Positions 1 through 8,679 of a stretch of DNA of 33,054 bases are shown here, in pieces; positions within the stretch are counted from its first letter, which is position 1, and the number at the start of each line of letters is the position of its first letter. This DNA comes from Chara braunii. Its lineage: Eukaryota; Streptophyta; Charophyceae; Charales; Characeae. Below the pieces are notes generated by a model, which saw only the letters and a program-made list of their open reading frames with translations, had not been told where the DNA came from and ran no database searches. The stretch is taken from contig BFEA01000304.1 in the NCBI GenBank assembly GCA_003427395.1, forward strand, positions 579,769 through 612,822, given 5' to 3'. Made by a program: the position numbers and the translations under genes.

Positions 1-61
1 TGTGCACACACGCACATGCTTTGTGAGTGGACGCCCACTCTACAGCCTCTGACGCTTCTCA

Positions 62-158
62 CCACATGCACGAAAGGCAAATTATGGTGATGTATTTTCC
101 CATGTACAGGGGGAAATCCAATCTTATTTTTCACATTTGGTGAGGTGGAGCAACGCCC
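62..158. repeat. Diverged direct repeat, left copy
   Basis: About 95 bp beginning CCACATGCAC and running through a CACATTTGG motif. It is recognisably the same sequence as 797-890, with many substitutions and small indels. The two copies lie on either side of the MITE at 231-683, so the surrounding sequence was repeated independently of the MITE. Function unknown. Confidence 0.65.
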
Positions 159-230
159 AATGACAGTTGGCAGATTGTCATCATTGCAGGACCTTTCTAC
201 ACGGTTTTCAGAATTGCTTAAAAAAGCTTA

Positions 231-683
231 GGGCACGCTCACACTAGGTACCCAAATTCCCAAAAAATGGGAAAATGGGAACGGCCGTTTTGAGGAAATG
301 CGGCCCTGGCCGGTCACACTGTGTTCCCAAAACGCTAAGGACAAGGTCGCTACATCATACTCTGCGAGGTGGTTGTGGAGGGCGCCGGTCACACGGTGGA
401 TACCTCAAATGGCAAATGCAATTATTCGTTTTGTCAATTGATAGGCCGCTAATATCGTGGGGTTCCATTTTTCTCCAATACTGCACGATAATTCGGAAAA
501 AGATTTGAGAATTTGTGGTAACCTCCAGAGGTCACCGCAAATTTCCTCCCCCTGCGGCTTCGCAGGCCGCTGACAAATGGTCACCCCTTTTGAGAATTTG
601 GGCAGATGTTCACCATGTGTGACTGTCCGGGAACTCTTTTTTTGGGGGGAAATGGGGATTTGGTATCTAGTGTGAGCGTGCCC
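231..683. mobile_element. Tourist/Harbinger-like MITE, 453 bp
   Basis: Terminal inverted repeats start GGGCACGCTCACACTAG at 231 and the reverse complement of the same sequence ends at 683. The match continues inward with one mismatch and one indel (TACCAAAT). The element is flanked by TTA at 228-230 and TTA at 684-686, the 3-bp duplication expected of PIF/Harbinger transposons. It holds no transposase frame, so it is non-autonomous. Internally it repeats a GGTCACAC motif and ends in a T/G-rich stretch. TIRs and TSD are read directly from the sequence; the superfamily assignment is inferred from TSD length and sequence. Confidence 0.8.
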
Positions 684-796
684 TTATAAATGGTGTCACA
701 CGGTGCCACTCCCTGGCGCACACCAGTATAGGAATCAAAACCAAACCCGTGCTCGTGGGACTTAACCCCAGATATAGGCCCTTGCTTCATTACTGT

Positions 797-890
797 CCAC
801 ATGCACAAAAGACAAAAGGTGTATCTTTCCATGTCCCAGCGGAAGATTCATTCTCATTTCGCACATTTGGAGAGTAGTGCAGGGAGGCTC
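797..890. repeat. Diverged direct repeat, right copy
   Basis: Second copy of the repeat at 62-158, beginning CCACATGCAC and including GCACATTTGG. Divergence from the first copy suggests an old duplication. Confidence 0.65.
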
Positions 891-988
891 ATACTTGCGA
901 TTCTTGAGTGCTTTCCACCTCCTACCGTTGCTGGGCACTGTGCATTTCTTTTCTACATTTTTTGAAAATAAAGGATCAGTGACTTGAC

Positions 989-1103
989 TTGTCTCCACCC
1001 AACTTTTTCACCTATTTGCCACGTGTCACCAACCAACTTTTTCTTCTTTTATCTTTTTGTCCACGTGTCTCCACCCAACCTTTTCTTCTTTTACCTATTG
1101 GCG
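989..1103. repeat. Degenerate 35-42 bp tandem repeat with CCACGTGTC
   Basis: Three units of the form CTCCACCCAACTTTTTC followed by a pyrimidine-rich spacer and CCACGTGTC. Two junctions contain CACGTG, which is a G-box core in plant promoters, but there is no nearby gene to regulate, so a regulatory role is not claimed. Confidence 0.6.
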
Positions 1104-1280
1104 GCTATGCGTAAGGGTATACAGATGACCCATGCAAGCATAGCTACCTCTCAATGAAGGGGTGGCATGTTGTGGCCTGCGCTAACCGCGATCGTCAGGG
1201 AGTAGGGTGGGGCCCGCCGTGGGAGGTTGGCTAACACAAAGACACAGGTTTTTCCTTTTACTTATTTTGTTTTCTTTTTT

Positions 1281-1304
1281 GGGGGGCGGGGGGGGGGGGG
1301 GGGG
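1281..1304. repeat. Long G tract
   Basis: Twenty-three G residues broken by one C, followed by GC-rich GGGCAGGGCAGGGG. It could form a G-quadruplex on the plus strand. An A run follows at 1418-1435. Confidence 0.9.
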
Positions 1305-1481
1305 CCGCAGCAGGGCAGGGCAGGGGACAAAATATGTTTAGCTGAAAACAGCAGGGGGGCATGTCCCATATGCACCGTAGAGTGGAGGTAGCTCTACAGT
1401 GTGACATCCTTTTAGTGAAAAAAAAAAAAAAAAAATGCTGGCCAAAGCTTTTTTCCCTATTTTCTAAAAAACGGGGCAATC

Positions 1482-1886
1482 ATCCAGCGGCCTAACTCAG
1501 TTGGTAAGGCTCGCAAGTGGCATTCAGGAGGTAGTGGGTTCAATCCCCATTGGCCTCATGTATCTTCCTGGGCATGCTTGGCGCCCGCCACCTAGAGATA
1601 GACCACTGGATCCCCTAATTGGCATTTAGCAGAGTCTGCTGATGTTCATAGGGGAGGGGACCTGAGGGGAGGCACAGGGATTGGTCCTGCTGGCATGGTC
1701 CCTGATGCTATCGGCTGTCCCCTAGCCGGTATCGCCCACCTGCAGGTCGGGAGTAGCCCCCGCATGTTCTCTCGTGAACACGGTTCTGGCTGCTACGGGG
1801 TTCCCCGTATGCCTACAATTAGGAGTAGTGGTAGGTAGGTAGTGTGAGGTGAAATTGAGAGAAGAATATAGCTTTTTAAAAAAAAG
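1482..1886 (+). mobile_element. tRNA-derived SINE, ~405 bp, with 13-bp TSD
   Basis: The 5' head is tRNA-like, with an A box at 1493-1504 (TAACTCAGTTGG) and a B box at 1537-1547 (GGTTCAATCCC), the internal RNA polymerase III promoter. About 340 bp of unrelated body follow, ending in a short A-rich tail. The element is flanked by a perfect 13-bp target duplication, AAACGGGGCAATC, at 1469-1481 and 1887-1899. This marks insertion by LINE-type target-primed reverse transcription. The head is not a functional tRNA gene because the acceptor stem does not pair and the tail continues. The intact TSD suggests a fairly recent insertion. Confidence 0.87.
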
Positions 1887-2188
1887 AAACGGGGCAATCT
1901 ATTTTTGTCCATATTTTTTAAAAATGAAAATGGAGCAACAAAATTTACACAAGTGAAACTCTCCTTAGTATGGCGAACTCTCAGTGTAGTGTGTGAAACG
2001 AACGTAGACAGTATGCTGCGCTATGTGCATTCACCACCCACTTGGAGGAAACGAGCAGCCTCGCCACTTCCGTCAGAATGTCCTTCCACTTCTGTCAGAC
2101 TGCCCTCCCACGTCTGTCAGAGAGTCAGAGTGTCAACGAACGAGGAGGTAACAACCAATGAGGTCATCATGACGTGAGGTCCATAGAA

Positions 2189-2304
2189 CTACCGTCTTCA
2201 CCCGCATAGAACTCCCAGCCATTATAGCCGTATTTGGGTCGACTTTCAGACCAGATGCAGCTATAATGACCGGGCGTTCTATTTGCAATGGGTGAAGACG
2301 GTAG
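2189..2304. mobile_element. Small foldback element / MITE, 116 bp
   Basis: The two ends are near-perfect inverted repeats: CTACCGTCTTCACCC at 2189, and its reverse complement ending at 2304. Homology extends inward through an ATAGAAC block and a CATTATAGC block, with one small indel, so most of the element folds into a hairpin with a ~30-nt loop. Reading the termini as TA-CCGTCTTCACCC would give a TA target duplication as in Tc1/mariner-type MITEs, but that boundary is uncertain. Confidence 0.7.
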
Positions 2305-2398
2305 CTACCCCACGTTCTCCTTTCATTAAGTTTTCCTATTCATTCTCTTTTTCAATCTGACGTTCTCGGCATCCAGTTGATTGTCGCCTATTCAACTA

Positions 2399-2446
2399 AT
2401 CATCATCATTATCATCATCATCATAATAATCATCATCATCTGATCT
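2399..2446. repeat. ATC trinucleotide microsatellite
   Basis: Imperfect ATC/ATT repeats. It is one of three such tracts in the next kilobase (also 2884-2906 and 3310-3360). Confidence 0.9.
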
Positions 2447-2504
2447 GTAGCTTTATTCATTTTTCCTCTACTATCATAATTCCACGATTGATGTTGTACG
2501 TGCC

Positions 2505-2906
2505 CTCTCCAGCAACGAAGGTTGGATGGATTGAGTGGGGAGAGCTCTAATCCGCAGGGGGTATACAAGGTGGGGGGTGTTTTCCTTTAGGGATTAACAG
2601 CAGACAAGTGGGACTGTTCAGCTCTGTGGCTGGGAGAGATGGAAGGAGGAAAATCATCGACCAGCAGTGGCAGAGCAGGACTGTGATAGTGCGAGGATAC
2701 TTTTTGGGGGCAACAAGTTGCCCCATGGGGAGTAGGGTAGAGGGAAGCTCGTCTCTTGCTGGGGCTGATGAACTGTCATCAACACGGTGGTTCTAATTAG
2801 TGGAGGCAGCAAGGGGAGAGGTGGTATGGTAGGAGGAGTAGGAGGTGGAGGAGACTGAGGAGGGCAAAGAAACATCAAGAACCATCATCATCTTCATCAT
2901 CATCAA
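2505..2906. repeat. 430-470 bp tandem duplication, unit 1
   Basis: Purine-rich unit with landmarks ATTGAGTGGGGAGA, GCTGGGAGAGATGGAAGG and GGAGGCAGCAAGGG, ending in an ATC microsatellite. The same landmarks recur in the same order in 2960-3360, spaced about 430-470 bp from the first set. Several short frames on both strands are by-products of the purine/pyrimidine bias. I see no protein. Confidence 0.75.
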
Positions 2907-2959
2907 CTTCTCACTGCTTATTTCCCTGTTCTGTTCTATACTTGAGGTTATAAAAATCC

Positions 2960-3360
2960 TCCCCACAAGGTTGCTGACGTGGAGGGCAGGTGAATTGAGT
3001 GGGGAGACCTCTTTTCCACAGGGGAAACACAAGGAAGGTGGGATTCCGAAGCGTTTGCCTATAGGGAATAAGGGCGGACAAGGGGGACTGTTTAACTCTG
3101 GGGCTGGGAGAGATGGAAGGCAGAACATCATCTACTAGCGGTGGCAGAGTAGGACAGAGATAGCTTGGGTAGGGGACAGCCTTCTTCGAGGGGAGTAGGG
3201 ACCGCTCAACAACAGAGTGGTTCTGATCAGCGGAGGCAGCAAGGGAGAGGATGGTGGTAAGAGGGGAAAAGAGGAGGGGCAGACAGGGGAGGGTCAATCA
3301 AAATCAAGTATCACCATCACTATCACCATCATCATCATCATCATCATCATCAACATCATC
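2960..3360. repeat. 430-470 bp tandem duplication, unit 2
   Basis: Second copy of 2505-2906, diverged by substitutions and indels, again ending in an ATC microsatellite (3310-3360) followed by T runs. The microsatellite probably lies within the duplicated unit rather than arising separately. Confidence 0.75.
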
Positions 3361-3810
3361 TTTTTTTTTTCCTTTTCTTTTTTTTTAAATCAATTTGGAA
3401 GCCCAGCGTGTTGTAGAGGCCAAGGACCAGACCCACAGTGATTGCTGGCAGCAGCAGCCAATGGTTGTCCTGACAGGATAGGCCACCTACCCTACCCATC
3501 CCCACGTTAACACTCGCAGCGCACCCCCTGTCCCTACCATACCCTACCTCAGTGTGACCAGCACTCAGGGCCATCACCCTACCATCATCATCAATTTGGT
3601 TGTTTGCTCAGGATCCCACTATTATCAGATCCGAATTCTAAGGTGACATTCTAGTCTAGCTGATTTCCGAATTGAGCTCTGATTGTGTTTGTGCCCAGGT
3701 TGAGTAGAAACCAGAACGACGCTGGCAGGAGCTGGGTCATTGCCGTGTAACCTTCATACGAGCTTGAGGCCTTGAATAGTGATCTGGGGATTGCTGAGGG
3801 TGGGAGGCGG

Positions 3811-3885
3811 TCACAATACTTGACCAAAGGCTACAATCTGGCCGCGATCACGATACTTAACCGAAGGCTACAATCTGGCCGACGA
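3811..3885. repeat. Two-copy 37-bp tandem repeat
   Basis: Two units sharing the core AAGGCTACAATCTGGCCG, 37 bp apart with three to four differences. The rest of 3600-4240 shows nothing I can support, apart from an isolated TTAGGGTTAGGG at 4004-4016. Confidence 0.8.
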
Positions 3886-4245
3886 GGGTCGGCGCTGGGG
3901 TGGGTGGTGCTGCCCTGTAACCTAGCTAGATTGGGGCGTAGAGGCTTGGTTGGTACACAGTATTGGCTTGGTAGAGACTGGCAGGTTGGCATGGATACCT
4001 GAGATTAGGGTTAGGGTAGTATGTGAGTTCTGAGTAGAGAAGCATTCTGAGTAGTCATTGTCAACATCTATTATCTGCATCTCTATTATGTCAATCACCC
4101 TGAACTTCCTGAAGTGTTCCTTAATCATCCCAATTTTTCATCAATCATCAATGTATTCCAATTATAACTTGAAGGGACGCTGGGCCCAGCTCCCAGCACG
4201 TGCTCCTCCCCACAAATAGATTGGAGCATTTTTAATTAAAAATAA

Positions 4246-4286
4246 GAACTAGCTACCCCACTACCCCACTGGGAGTGGGGTAGTTC
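4246..4286. repeat. Hairpin with ACCCCACT/AGTGGGGT arms
   Basis: GAACTA...CCCCACT is followed by AGTGGGGTAGTTC, giving a 13-bp arm on the right that pairs with an interrupted left arm. Loop GGG. The motif AGCTACCCCAC is also present just past the end of the foldback element at 2304, suggesting a related element edge. Confidence 0.55.
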
Positions 4287-4624
4287 CGTGAAAAAGGGGA
4301 AGCCTAGGGGTTGTAAAAAAAAGAGAAAATTAGGGCACAGTCAGGGTTAGAGTTTGGAAATCCATTTGGAACAGCGTTTTGGCAGTCCAGTCAGGGTCCA
4401 AGTTTCAAATGTTGTTGAAACTCGGGTGAGCAGAAAAGGCCCTCGGCGGAGTTCGCGCAGTTTGAAATTGCAGTGTGGTCGGCCAGGTGGGAGAGCCCAG
4501 CAGAGGCCCGCAGTGCAGGCCTGGCAGTGTGAAAAAAAAGGTCGTGGCCCAGGGTCTGATTCCGGAGCGTGGTCCCTTTCGAAGTCACGTGAAGTTGGAA
4601 ACCCGTGAAGTTGGGTTTCCATAG

Positions 4625-4626
<2 letters not shown>

Positions 4627-4685
<59 letters not shown>
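4627..4685. repeat. CT microsatellite, truncated at an assembly gap
   Basis: About 59 bp of uninterrupted CT dinucleotides ending at the N at 4686. An 8-bp hairpin (GGAAACCC / GGGTTTCC) lies just before it at about 4597-4620. The abrupt end in an N means that the true length and right flank are unknown. Frames translating as RERERE or LSLSLS are by-products. Confidence 0.95.
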
Positions 4686-4686
4686 N
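4686..4686. other. Assembly gap (single N)
   Basis: One N separates the CT microsatellite from a run of 25 A. The 25-A run and everything after it up to 5719 match 20516-21548. The N is therefore a join between contigs, not a read-level ambiguity. Confidence 0.95.
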
Positions 4687-5719
4687 AAAAAAAAAAAAAA
4701 AAAAAAAAAAAGCATCTAAAAAATCTGAGAAAAACATATATGTTATACAAAATAATAAACTAAACAACATTTGCCTCAACGTTACATCCAAATTCTTTAC
4801 CAAATTTAAAATAAAAATCAAATACTAAAGATAAATAATAATAATGAAAAAAAAAATCGAGAATAAAATTATTGAGTGGGCGAGCACGTTTTGGACACCG
4901 CTATATTTGGTGATTTTTTCAATTTTTTTTGGCTGTGACAAATGCCATGAAAATTTATACGTCTGTATCTTACATAATAAAGAATACACAAATAAAGTTT
5001 GAAAAACAAAAAGTGAAAAGAGAGAAAAAACAAATTAGTGAGTGGGCAAGTAAGTTTTGACACCACCATCTTTGCCGATTTTTCATTTTGTTTTGGATGA
5101 ACAGAATGGCTTCAAAATTAAGAGGGAGATACCTTGCAGCACAAAGAAGTCACGAAAAAATTTCAGAAAAAAATAATAATATTGAGATGTCAAAATATTT
5201 TTTTACGAGGTCCGAACCCCTTCAGGTTCGGGCCCCGTACGGGGATTCGAACACCCGAACGTTCGGGGGTCAGCTTAGGGGCCTCCGTACGTTCGGCCTG
5301 GCAACCCTGGTTGTAGATATTTTTTAAGCCTATAAGCCCATATGTTTTGTTTTTTTTTTAAGCTCTGACTGTATTTTTTAAAAATCAAAAACATAAACAC
5401 AATGAAATAGAAAACAACAAATGATGAAATGAGTGTTTTTTTGTTTTTGTTTTTTTTTCACAAAGATTTTTTTAGGGCTAAAAGAAGGCAAAAAAACAAA
5501 TAAAAAATATAGGGTTGCATATGTTTCAAAGATGTACAACAATATTTTTTTATTTTTTTTTAATTTCCATGTGTTTTGAAAAAATCAAAAACATCCAAGA
5601 GCCTAGCTCAGTGGGTACACCCATGAACTATTGAAAATACAGACCCGTGTTCAAATCCAGATGATGGAACTAGACAAGTAGAAGTTGTAAAACCAACTAT
5701 TTCTGAATCGTCTGGGGCC
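4687..5719. repeat. Copy of 20516-21548; probable assembly duplicate
   Basis: 1033 bp matching 20516-21548 at a constant offset of 15829 with no difference seen by eye, including homopolymer lengths. The block starts about 100 bp inside the hAT element of the second copy, so it lacks the left TIR and TSD. It retains the right TIR (to 5309), the right TSD (5310-5317), the downstream flank and the SINE head (A box 5604-5615, B box 5647-5658). A second independent insertion would not share flanking DNA, so this is either a segmental duplication or an artefact. An N on one side and an adapter on the other favour an artefact. Confidence 0.93.
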
Positions 5720-5756
5720 TGTCTCTTATACACATCTAGATGTGTATAAGAGACAG
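5719..5756. other. Tn5/Nextera mate-pair junction adapter
   Basis: A perfect 38-bp palindrome made of two inverted 19-bp Tn5 mosaic ends: CTGTCTCTTATACACATCT (5719-5737) followed directly by its reverse complement (5738-5756). This is the circularisation junction of Nextera mate-pair libraries, not genomic DNA. Its translations are the known artefact peptides VSYTHLDVYKRQ (minus strand) and MCIRDS (plus strand), both present here. Sequences on either side of it are not contiguous in the genome. Confidence 0.97.
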
Positions 5757-5785
5757 CCCCTTCCTCACGCCGTTGAAAGTGAAAC

Positions 5786-5829
5786 ATGGGAATGAATCTT
5801 CCCGCGAACGCCGGAGGATTCATTCCCAT
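5786..5829. repeat. 17-bp-arm hairpin before a CT microsatellite
   Basis: ATGGGAATGAATCTTCC and its reverse complement with one mismatch, separated by a 10-nt GC-rich loop. It stops 14 bp before the CT repeat. Probably a remnant of a foldback element. Confidence 0.8.
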
Positions 5830-5841
5830 TTGGCACCTTCG

Positions 5842-5843
<2 letters not shown>

Positions 5844-5913
<70 letters not shown>
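5844..5913. repeat. CT microsatellite (~70 bp)
   Basis: Uninterrupted CT dinucleotides. Open frames across it on both strands (Leu-Ser or Arg-Glu repeats) are low-complexity translation, not genes. Confidence 0.97.
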
Positions 5914-5916
<3 letters not shown>

Positions 5917-6764
5917 TGTTCGCTCGGAGTCTCTCCCCCGCGCGCCAACAAACACAAATCCTTTTCTTTTTCCTTTGTTTTTCTAGTTTTTCTTGTGTTT
6001 CTCTTTTCTTGTTTTTTTTTTTTCTTTTTTGCCCATGGTGTCATGGAGGAAATGGGTGTGCCCACCCTTGTAGCACTGACCACAGACCAGTTCCTCACTT
6101 GGGCGACCCTCTAAGGCCATGGCGTTATCGGAGGGTGTGGTGTCCTGGCTCTCCGCGGTGTACCAGACGCTTGTTCACTATCCGTGGTGTAAGCGATGCC
6201 TGGCACACTCAGATTGCACCCTGCTACAGTACTGGTCCACTCGACACTCCCACAACAAAAAGGAGGGGGTGGGCCATTGGACTTTCCATAGGTCCTTGCA
6301 GGCTCGGTGCCCTGTTGTACAGCAGAGCCCGACCAGCCTGTGCTCGTGGTAGCCGTCGGGCTCGCCCAAGGACACAAAGATTAAAGGACCGGCGCTGACA
6401 TTTCTGCCGCGCGCCGAGTCCTCTCTGGCTGGGTTATGGGACACATGCAGGGTAGCAGTCGCAATCGGAAAGAAAAAAAGATAAAGGAAAGAAAATTAAG
6501 AAAAGAAGAGCTAGTGCCAGTGTCGTACCCCCATTCACCGTGCACGGCGTCGGTGAACGAGGGTAGGTCACCGGTCGCGAAAATCGTGACCGGTGGTAGT
6601 TCAAGGAGTTCACGGAGAGTGGAATTGGTTTTATGTTTTTTTTTTTTTGTTCGGGCGGGGGGAGGGAGGCTTATAGGAGGGTGGGGGTCATCCGAGGGTA
6701 GCCCCCCGTAATTTTATTTTTTTTCATGAATAATATTTTTAATTAAAAACCTAGTTTGTTTTTC
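5914..6764. other. No identifiable gene; hairpins
   Basis: The most protein-like frame is 6119-6352 (+, 77 codons, rich in Trp, His and Cys), but I recognise no motif and do not call it a gene. Two hairpins lie close together: TTCACCG/CGGTGAA (6534-6557) and CACCGGTC/GACCGGTG (6569-6595). The stretch 6460-6510 is purine-rich and 6640-6720 holds T and G runs. Confidence 0.5.
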
Positions 6765-7225
6765 CGGGCGCCCGGGCACCCAACTTGTGCATGCCCGGGT
6801 GCCTGGCCGGGCATGACCCCCGGGCAGGGTCCTGGGCAGGCCCACCACAAAACAAAAGAAAAAAAAATAAAAACGAAAGCCAAAAAAATTCAGAAAAAGT
6901 ATATGTTGTGTAGAATTGCAATACGAATAACTTTTGGCCGAGGGTCACATCAGAATTCCTCACTGGATCTGAGATAAAAAAAAAAATAACAAAATCACAT
7001 GAAGGGATCCCCCTTTAAACCCCCTTCGCCCCTTTAAAAACAATTTAAATCCCCCTCCCCCCCCTTTGACAGCCAACTATCAAAAAATGAAAGAGCACGG
7101 ATTTAGGGTCCTTTGGGAGAGCACAGATAGGCCAAAAAAAAAAAAAAAAAAAAAAAAAAACCCGGGTACCGCGGGCGTCAGACCCTCCCGGGCGTCACGC
7201 CCTGGTGCCCTGCCAGGCATGAAAA
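6765..7225. mobile_element. Dispersed repeat with GC-rich inverted ends (copy C)
   Basis: A GC-rich left part (6765-6845) contains GCCCGGGCA/TGCCCGGGT hairpin arms. A core at about 6875-6986 matches those at 20541-20655, 21746-21861 and 12374-12487. After an A run (~7134-7160) there is a GC-rich right part (7161-7222) whose reverse complement resembles the left part (CGTGACGCCCGGGAGGGTC against CATGACCCCCGGGCAGGGTC). This looks like a non-autonomous TIR element. Exact ends and target duplication were not found. Confidence 0.5.
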
Positions 7226-8340
7226 TCTTCCTCGTTAAAAACGAAAAGGAAAATGCAACCAGCCAAAAATAAACATTTTTGTTTGTTGTTTTGTAGGTTA
7301 TTTTAATTTTTTATCTTTTTATGTCATTATTTTGTGGGGCTTGAGGCGATTGTAGCTGGGTGAGCCCGAAAAAACAAACAAACAAACAAACAAACAAACA
7401 CCGCTCTTTCGTGGTTTGCCCGTTCACTGTGAACGGCCGTTCACAGGCGCAGGGCCATTTGACCGGTCGGTCACGTTCATGATGATGGCACTGGCTAGCG
7501 CCACTTTCCAAATCTCGTCCATTGCTTAATCGGAAGGTGTGGGTTGATTGCGGTATTACGTATTTTTCCTTCCTTATATTCTTTTCAAAATTAAGTCCCC
7601 CTCCATCATTTCGCGGGGGAACGAACGGTTTGTTTTTGAATTTGAGAGCCGCTAGCAGGTGACTTAGACTGATCCAACCTTTCACATTCCTTTTTCTGTC
7701 GTCGGTGCAATACACCAAGCGTTGCTGGAAACAAAACCCAAAAAGGAGCACTTGCGACTGCTTTGGTAGGAAGCTCATCACCCCCGTGGAAAGTCATGAG
7801 CCCTGTCCTTGCCATCGGACACGGGTACCCATTAGGGGTTGTCCGATGAACTCCTTTGAAGGGGGTAAGACGCCAATCGATATCTCAGTATGGGGCCACT
7901 GCGCGCCGGACCTGCAGTCTTTCCAAACCAAGTTGAAAAGACAGCAGATGCAGGCTGTAGAGTTGCACTCCAGTAGTGACCATTGAGATTTTATTTTTGA
8001 GTGCATTATCTCGCTAACTACTGGCCGACATTTTATTTATTACGCCTTTAGTTTTAATTTTCTTATTATTCGTGCTTCATTGATTTGGAAACGTTAGAGT
8101 TTATCGATTAGAATGAGAGGTTGCGACATTTCCAAATTCTATAAGAAAGTGGTCGGTAATACACTCGCTTATTAGTCAAAGAGGTATGTGCATGAGCCTG
8201 TGCTTCCACCACAAAGTTCCATAAATCGAGATAGCAGTGCAGACTCTGAGTGAGAGGTGCACGGTCTTCGGCTATATGAGTCTAGTAGCCCGGTAGATTA
8301 TGCATGTGGTAAGTTTGAATTGAATTGCTTGGCGTCGACT
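7226..8340. other. No identifiable gene; CAAA microsatellite and hairpin
   Basis: Contains a (CAAA)n microsatellite at about 7371-7400 and a perfect hairpin CCGTTCAC/GTGAACGG with a 1-nt loop at 7420-7436, followed by another CCGTTCAC. Minus-strand frames at 7311-7815 show no recognisable motif. 7990-8340 is AT-rich with nothing supportable. Confidence 0.5.
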
Positions 8341-8359
8341 AATCCAACAGCTTCTAGTC

Positions 8360-8662
8360 ATGGCTTATCGTGGTGGTCTTCACGGCTACAGACCCAAACA
8401 CTTGAAGTTATTTTGGAGCAAGGAACCTAAGGGCGAAAGGGAAGTCGTAGTAGACGTTAGCTTGAACTACAGTAAGTACGATAAGCTAGTCAAATTGAAA
8501 ATTAATGTTTACGAAGGTGAGGAGCAAGAAATGAGGGAGGACGCAGTAGTACAAGGTGCAGTTACTAAGGCCCGAAATCAGGTTGAGCGGAGATGTAAAC
8601 GAGACAGAGTGAGTGACTGCTACGTTGCAGGTCACGGTATCGTACCATGGAAAGAAGGTTAA
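8360..8662 (+). CDS. Unrecognised 100-codon open frame
   Basis: Begins MAYRGGLHGYRPKHLKLFW and ends VPWKEG. The product would be charged and soluble, with a Lys/Glu-rich middle (about residues 48-62) and a basic stretch near residues 70-83; there is no signal peptide or membrane segment. The frame is closed by a TGA about 50 bp upstream of the ATG. I recognise no family. A possible splice donor (ACAGTAAGTA) lies inside it near 8470, so the frame could be part of a larger split gene or chance. The tandem repeat with hairpins begins directly after its stop. Composition is less biased than most of the window, which is the only reason to list it. Confidence 0.25.
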   Translation: MAYRGGLHGYRPKHLKLFWSKEPKGEREVVVDVSLNYSKYDKLVKLKINVYEGEEQEMREDAVVQGAVTKARNQVERRCKRDRVSDCYVAGHGIVPWKEG

Positions 8663-8679
8663 CAACAGTCGTATTTTTC

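Noticed and set aside
989-1103. G-box promoter elements
   Set aside because: CACGTG occurs as part of a tandem repeat and no gene follows.
1490-1560. tRNA gene
   Set aside because: A and B boxes are present, but the acceptor arm does not pair and the sequence continues into a SINE body with a target duplication.
2600-3300. Overlapping frames on both strands (60-128 codons)
   Set aside because: They come from purine/pyrimidine bias in the tandem duplication; no motif and no conservation of frame between the two units.
4347-4821. Frames with RERERE and F runs
   Set aside because: CT microsatellite, N and poly-A translation only.
4687-5719. True segmental duplication or second hAT insertion
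   Set aside because: It shares target duplication and flanking DNA with the other copy, and is bounded by an N and an adapter, so an artefact is much more likely.
5608-6114. Frames of 115 and 124 codons across the adapter and CT repeat
   Set aside because: They consist of adapter translation (VSYTHLDVYKRQ, MCIRDS) and Arg-Glu or Leu-Ser microsatellite translation.
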